Of a stretch of DNA of 8,272 nt, positions 5,326 to 8,272 are shown in pieces (position 1 is the stretch's first letter; every line of letters begins with the position of its first letter). The notes below the pieces were generated by a model. It saw only the letters and a list, made by a program, of their open reading frames with translations, was not told the origin of the DNA and made no database searches. A program made the position numbers and the translations under genes. Source of the DNA: DASVHS01 sp036390755 (GTDB lineage: Bacteria > Acidobacteriota > Thermoanaerobaculia > Gp7-AA8); assembly GCA_036390755.1 (NCBI GenBank), contig DASWBH010000073.1, positions 1-8,272 on the forward strand, read 5' to 3'.

Positions 5326-6617
5326 AGAATCGCCTTCGCCGCCGCTCGCGCGCTCGACAGCGCTGCGTCGGCCATCGAGCCTTCCGCCGATACCCAGTCG
5401 CCGGCGAGATAAAGGCCGCGTACTGCCGTCACCGGTTCCGGCCGCACTGCCGCCGGCGTCACGAGCGCGTTCGACACGGTGAGCGACGGCAGGAAGCGGC
5501 GATGCACCACGAGCTCGCGCCAGCCGGGCTGTACCTCATCGAGCACGCCTTCGAGCTCCTGCTGGTCGGCGAGACCGTCCGCATTCAACGGGATCACCTC
5601 CTCGTCGTACTCGTCGTCGTACGAGAACGCGTCCTGCTGATACTTCGCGACGTGGACCAGCGCGCCGCCGCGCGGCGTGAGCTGCGCGTGCGTCGAGTGA
5701 ACGCCGAAGTAGACGGGCCGGTCGACGCCCAACGCGAACGTGCGCTTCGGATTCGGCAGCTTCGTGAGCGCGACGTCGAGGCACGCCGCCGTGATCGGCT
5801 TCAGATCGCGCCAGCCGCGCGCGAACTCCGAGTCGCCGAGCAGCTCGCGCGCAACCTGCGGACCGACCGCCACGACGACGGTATCGGCCGCGAGCGGCGT
5901 GCCCCACGTGTCGTCATCGTCGAGACCGCCGATGCGCACCCCGCGAACCGCGGTGTCGTGATCGATGCCGACCACGCGCGCGCTGGTCACGAAGTTCACA
6001 CCCGCACTCACGGCATTGCTGTGCAGCGAGTCGACGATCCTCTGCCATCCTTCGTCGACGTACACGAAGCCGCGCATGACGAGTTTCAGTTGCTGCAGCG
6101 CGGCCGATGCACTCTGCTGGACGTCGGGCGAATACGTCGCGAAGCGGAACAACGCCTCGATGACTTCGCGGAGCCGATCGTCTTTCACATTCGCATCGAG
6201 CCAGTCGCGCACGGTGATCGAGCCGGCCGCTGACGGATCCATTGCGCGGATGCGCATGAGCAGCGAAACCGCTTCGAATTTGGCGCGCGCGCTGAGGAGC
6301 GACGTGAGCAATATCGACATCAACGACACCGGCAGCTTGTGCTGCTCGCTGCCGACGAGCGCAGTCGCGTGCGTGCCGGAGCGTCCGCCGAGGATCGGGA
6401 TCCCGAGCTCGCGGTAAACCGTGCTCCCCGCGCCTTTGCGGTAAATCGCGTGCGGTCCGAGGTTGAAGCGAAAGCCGCGACGCAGGAACGTCACGGCGCG
6501 ACCGCCGAGATTGCGGCGCTTCTCGAAAATCGTGACGTTGCGGCCGCCGCGGGCGAGATAAATTGCCGCGGCCAGGCCGGCGATACCGCCGCCGACCACG
6601 ATCACGTTCTGCTTCAC
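5310..6617 (-). CDS. FAD-dependent oxidoreductase, phytoene desaturase/amine oxidase-like
   Basis: A flavoprotein of the large amine-oxidase/phytoene-desaturase (NAD(P)-binding Rossmann-like) superfamily, which oxidises or desaturates a substrate bound next to FAD. It has 435 residues from the GTG at 6617. The dinucleotide fold is at the very N-terminus: VIVVGGGIAGLAAAIYLA with Gly9, Gly11 and Gly14, and Glu32 for the ribose, followed by NLGGRA at 36-41. The C-terminal FAD motif is GLYLAGDWV at 401-409, then GSMADAALSSARAAA. The middle substrate domain is diverged, so the substrate is unknown; carotenoid-type desaturation and amine or protoporphyrinogen-like oxidation are all possible. An in-frame ATG at 6686 would add 23 residues ahead of the Rossmann strand, so I prefer the GTG, though it lacks a clear ribosome site. 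The last residues SFRA and the TGA stop are encoded by the palindromic repeat. Confidence 0.88.
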   Translation of the reverse strand: MKQNVIVVGGGIAGLAAAIYLARGGRNVTIFEKRRNLGGRAVTFLRRGFRFNLGPHAIYRKGAGSTVYRELGIPILGGRSGTHATALVGSEQHKLPVSLMSILLTSLLSARAKFEAVSLLMRIRAMDPSAAGSITVRDWLDANVKDDRLREVIEALFRFATYSPDVQQSASAALQQLKLVMRGFVYVDEGWQRIVDSLHSNAVSAGVNFVTSARVVGIDHDTAVRGVRIGGLDDDDTWGTPLAADTVVVAVGPQVARELLGDSEFARGWRDLKPITAACLDVALTKLPNPKRTFALGVDRPVYFGVHSTHAQLTPRGGALVHVAKYQQDAFSYDDEYDEEVIPLNADGLADQQELEGVLDEVQPGWRELVVHRRFLPSLTVSNALVTPAAVRPEPVTAVRGLYLAGDWVSAEGSMADAALSSARAAAKAILSFRA

Positions 6618-6647
6618 GGTGCCGGCAATGCTATCGCACAAGGATGT

Positions 6648-6676
6648 TTGCGTTCGCAACGGTGCGTAGTTAGAAT
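6648..6676 (+). promoter_or_regulatory. Candidate sigma-70-type promoter for the exported protein gene at 6727
   Basis: TTGCGT at 6648-6653 and TAGAAT at 6671-6676 are separated by exactly 17 bases, a standard spacing. Transcription would start near 6683, giving a leader of about 44 bases before the ATG at 6727. The -35 overlaps a small dyad, TTGCG-TT-CGCAA (6648-6659), that could be an operator. The box lies in the divergent gap with the oxidoreductase gene. Confidence 0.5.
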
Positions 6677-6714
6677 CCACCCGCATTCCGTCGCAGTGTC
6701 GATCCAATTTCTCG

Positions 6715-6720
6715 AGAAGG
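6715..6720 (+). promoter_or_regulatory. Ribosome binding site deciding the ATG at 6727
   Basis: AGAAGG lies 6 bases before the ATG at 6727 but only 3 before the in-frame GTG at 6724, so it favours the ATG as start. Confidence 0.65.
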
Positions 6721-6726
6721 TGCGTG

Positions 6727-7188
6727 ATGAAAAAAACCGTCCTGGGTGTGCTTCTGCTGCTGTGCGCAACGGTCGGATTCGCGGCCGATCGGCCGGCTGC
6801 GCCGGAGATCACGGCTCCCGTCAACGGCGATGATTGGCTGAAGCTGAGCAGCACCGAGAAGCTCTACTGGGCGATCGGTTACTCCCAGGGATATCAGGAT
6901 GCTCTGGCGAAGATCGATGTCACTTCCGGACCGGGTTCGCCGTGCGCGAGCGTCGCCGCTCGCACCGAGCGCCAGACTTCGACGGCGGGAAAAGTCAGCG
7001 CCTTCGAGCTCGTCAGCGGCCTCGAACGCTTCTACTCCGACCCGGCGAACACCGCCATTCCGGTCGGCGCGGCGATCCGCATCTACCTGTTGCAGGCCAG
7101 CGGCAAAGATCAGACGACCATCCAGGAACTGATCGACACCGCACGCCTCCTCGGCGCACAGACCCGCCGAACGACCGCGCAGCGCTAG
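6727..7188 (+). CDS. Exported small protein of unknown function
   Basis: A 153-residue exported protein. Residues 1-19 are a clear signal peptide (MKKT, Leu-rich core, VGFA before ADRP), so the mature form is periplasmic or secreted. The mature part has WLKLSSTEKLYWAIGYSQGYQDAL at 37-60, a lone Cys73, and a helical segment VSAFELVSGLERFYSDPANTAIPVGAAIRIYLLQASG at 90-126. A GY-x2-GY-x-DAL helix followed by 'FYSDPAN...IPV..A' recalls small exported proteins in many bacteria and loosely the Rap1a/Tai fold (helix, Cys, then a stretch with D/N-P and an A-rich helix). However, the second Cys typical of Rap1a is missing, so that link is weak. It has a good ribosome site and a candidate promoter. It is followed by a strong hairpin, so it may be its own transcription unit. 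No function is claimed. Confidence 0.85.
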   Translation: MKKTVLGVLLLLCATVGFAADRPAAPEITAPVNGDDWLKLSSTEKLYWAIGYSQGYQDALAKIDVTSGPGSPCASVAARTERQTSTAGKVSAFELVSGLERFYSDPANTAIPVGAAIRIYLLQASGKDQTTIQELIDTARLLGAQTRRTTAQR

Positions 7189-7199
7189 GGAACCTCGCG

Positions 7200-7228
7200 C
7201 GCGTCTTCCGGCTGCTCCGGAACACGCG
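7200..7228 (+). terminator. GC-rich hairpin after the small exported protein gene
   Basis: CGCGT at 7200-7204 and TTCCGG at 7206-7211 pair with CCGGAA at 7217-7222 and ACGCG at 7224-7228. This gives 11 base pairs with one C/C mismatch and a 5-base loop (CTGCT). It starts 12 bases after the stop at 7188. No T-tract follows, so it may be a U-less terminator, a pause or processing site, or a stem in the leader of the next gene. Confidence 0.45.
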
Positions 7229-7254
7229 TACACTGCCGGCATCGGCTACAGGTT

Positions 7255-7260
7255 GGAGGG
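7255..7260 (+). promoter_or_regulatory. Strong ribosome binding site for the gene at 7267
   Basis: GGAGGG sits 6 bases before the ATG at 7267, the clearest ribosome site in the window. A possible -10 box, TACACT, lies at 7229-7234 directly after the hairpin, but the matching -35 position is poor. Confidence 0.7.
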
Positions 7261-7266
7261 TCCCCG

Positions 7267-8136
7267 ATGCGTAACGCCAGCTTCGTTGCTCGCGTCGTTG
7301 CAATCGTTGCGGTCTTCAGCGTCTCTGCAGTCGGCCAGCAACCCGCGTCCTCCGTTCAACTCTACCCGGCCGTCAGCATCGATCTGCCCGTCGAGCCGGT
7401 GCATCTGCAGAGCCGGATCGCGCTGTCCGATGCGGCGCAGCGGAACGACTTCCCGGCGTTCGACGCGCTCTTCAGCGCATCGAAGACAAGCGATGCAGCA
7501 GCGTTTGCAGAGCTGCACGACTTCTGGAAGTGGTCGCTGACCGATCCCGTCGGCGCGTTCTACGGCGACGAGACACGTGCGAGACTCGCCGCCGAGTACC
7601 CCGACTACAACGCGTTCATCGACGACTACCGCATCATCGACTCGCACGGAAACTCGTTCTATCCATCAGCCGAGACGCGCACGTTCCTGCTCCGGCATGC
7701 ATTGAGCGGCCACACGGCAGCAAAGGCGAAGCCGGTACTCAGCGTCGTTCGGCCGACTCCGGCGGCCAGGAAACACGCGATCCGCGTTGCCGAAGCCGGC
7801 GGCGTCACGGCGAAACCGCTTTCCGCGCCGAAAGTCGTCGCCGCCGCCGCACCAGCTCCATCCCGTCACATCGAAGTGCGACACGTCGAACGAGCGGCTG
7901 TGATCAAGCCGGCGCGCGTGGTTCCGGGCAAACCGGCTGACGGCCGCCTCGCGCGCGGCATCGCGCTGATCATCGCCGGACTCATCGGCGTCGGAATGTT
8001 GACGATGATGCTGCGCACGCCTCAGGAGGAGCGGCCCGCACCTGCAGAGGAGGCGAATCCGTTCGAGCCCCTGCGGCTGATTCCGCTGGACAACGATCCG
8101 AAAAAGGACGAGGGCTCCCGAAGCTCGGTGGCCTGA
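7267..8136 (+). CDS. Exported protein with one C-terminal membrane anchor, unknown function
   Basis: I do not recognise this 289-residue protein. Residues 1-23 look like a signal peptide (MRNASFVARV, then a hydrophobic core ending SAVG). Residues about 25-145 form the only folded-looking domain. It is rich in Asp, Phe and Tyr, with DFWKWSLTDPVGAFYGDE at 85-102 and YPDYNAFIDDYRIIDSHG at 111-128, and ends with FYPSAETRTFLLRHAL. Residues 150-228 are a Pro/Ala/Val/Lys-rich linker with many basic residues and no Cys. Residues 230-249 (GIALIIAGLIGVGMLTMML) are a membrane helix. The tail 250-289 is mostly acidic and faces the cytoplasm if the signal peptide is cleaved. The expected shape is an outside domain on a flexible stalk, type I topology. 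It is preceded by an excellent ribosome site. Its neighbours give no pathway clue. SH3-like or enzymatic motifs are absent. Confidence 0.85.
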   Translation: MRNASFVARVVAIVAVFSVSAVGQQPASSVQLYPAVSIDLPVEPVHLQSRIALSDAAQRNDFPAFDALFSASKTSDAAAFAELHDFWKWSLTDPVGAFYGDETRARLAAEYPDYNAFIDDYRIIDSHGNSFYPSAETRTFLLRHALSGHTAAKAKPVLSVVRPTPAARKHAIRVAEAGGVTAKPLSAPKVVAAAAPAPSRHIEVRHVERAAVIKPARVVPGKPADGRLARGIALIIAGLIGVGMLTMMLRTPQEERPAPAEEANPFEPLRLIPLDNDPKKDEGSRSSVA

Positions 8137-8160
8137 CGCAACTCGCGCCGCTGCGAGCCG

Positions 8161-8166
8161 TAGAAT
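8161..8166 (+). promoter_or_regulatory. Candidate -10 box for a leaderless gene
   Basis: TAGAAT ends 6 bases before the GTG at 8173, the spacing expected when transcription starts at the first base of the start codon. The same hexamer is the -10 at 6671. No Shine-Dalgarno sequence precedes the GTG. The TAG of the box is also an in-frame stop for the downstream gene. No clear -35 is seen at the standard distance. Confidence 0.45.
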
Positions 8167-8172
8167 CGGGTC

Positions 8173-8272
8173 GTGGCCCGGTTCCGCGACTGGTTTGACC
8201 TCGGCAAGAGCACCATTTCCTCGCTGACCACCGACGACGTACAACACATGTACGCGCTCGAGTGGCCGGAGA
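8173..8272 (+). CDS. N-terminal fragment of an unrecognised protein (cut by right edge)
   Basis: Only the first 33 codons are visible, beginning MARFRDWFDLGKST and ending DVQHMYALEWPE. An in-frame TAG at 8161 means the protein cannot start earlier. The GTG at 8173 is the first start after it, and the next ATG is at 8248. The gene lies 36 bases after the stop of the membrane-anchored protein and has its own -10-like box, so it may be transcribed separately without a leader. The visible part is hydrophilic with no signal peptide, so the product is probably cytosolic. The family is not recognisable from so short a piece. Confidence 0.6.
   Translation, partial: MARFRDWFDLGKSTISSLTTDDVQHMYALEWPE

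Noticed and set aside
5502..6233. Long plus-strand open frame opposite the FAD oxidoreductase
   Set aside because: It is an antisense shadow, rich in Arg, Val and Ala with no domain. The minus-strand frame has intact FAD motifs at both ends.
6618..6854. Extended oxidoreductase starts upstream of 6617
   Set aside because: The longest would overlap the divergent exported protein gene and its promoter. The Rossmann strand normally lies within the first few residues.
1..8272. Defence system, prophage or integrative element
   Set aside because: No integrase, transposase, nuclease, toxin-antitoxin or phage structural motif is visible in any frame, and base composition looks even throughout.

Overview
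The window reads as an ordinary stretch of a GC-rich bacterial chromosome. An acidobacterium or a relative is my best guess. It rests on the codon bias toward G/C at third positions, the many exported proteins of unknown function, and a PQQ-type soluble sugar dehydrogenase with a basic C-terminal tail. No RNA gene, CRISPR array, insertion sequence, phage gene or defence system is visible, and I found no convincing new multi-gene system.

Layout: (1) 1-582, minus strand: the N-terminal part of a Kup-type potassium transporter that runs off the left edge. (2) 583-1033: a gap with a doubtful small secreted ORF and the first copy of a long palindromic repeat (916-1009). (3) 1034-2838, plus strand: an exported PQQ-dependent sugar dehydrogenase, overlapped by 4 bases by a uracil-DNA-glycosylase-like gene whose best start is a CTG. 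(4) 6617-2852, minus strand: an FAD-dependent phytoene-desaturase/amine-oxidase-like protein, then a second copy of the repeat (5242-5325), then a tight trio of flavin reductase, Fes/EstD-type alpha/beta-hydrolase and MoaA (4-base overlap, then a 14-base gap). (5) 6727-8136, plus strand: two exported proteins of unknown function, separated by a strong hairpin. (6) 8173-8272: the first 33 codons of an unrecognised gene that appears to be leaderless.

Functional links are loose. Flavin reductase, hydrolase and moaA are probably cotranscribed, but only MoaA has a firm pathway (molybdopterin synthesis), and no other molybdenum-cofactor gene is present. The FAD oxidoreductase is separated from the trio by the repeat and probably forms its own unit. 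The most noteworthy feature is the pair of homologous hairpin repeats. One supplies the last codons and stop of the oxidoreductase. Both carry an ATG in frame with a neighbouring gene, giving look-alike 'MTSV' N-terminal extensions that are probably annotation artefacts. Two possible short-leader or leaderless promoters (5225-5230 minus, 8161-8166 plus) are also worth checking.
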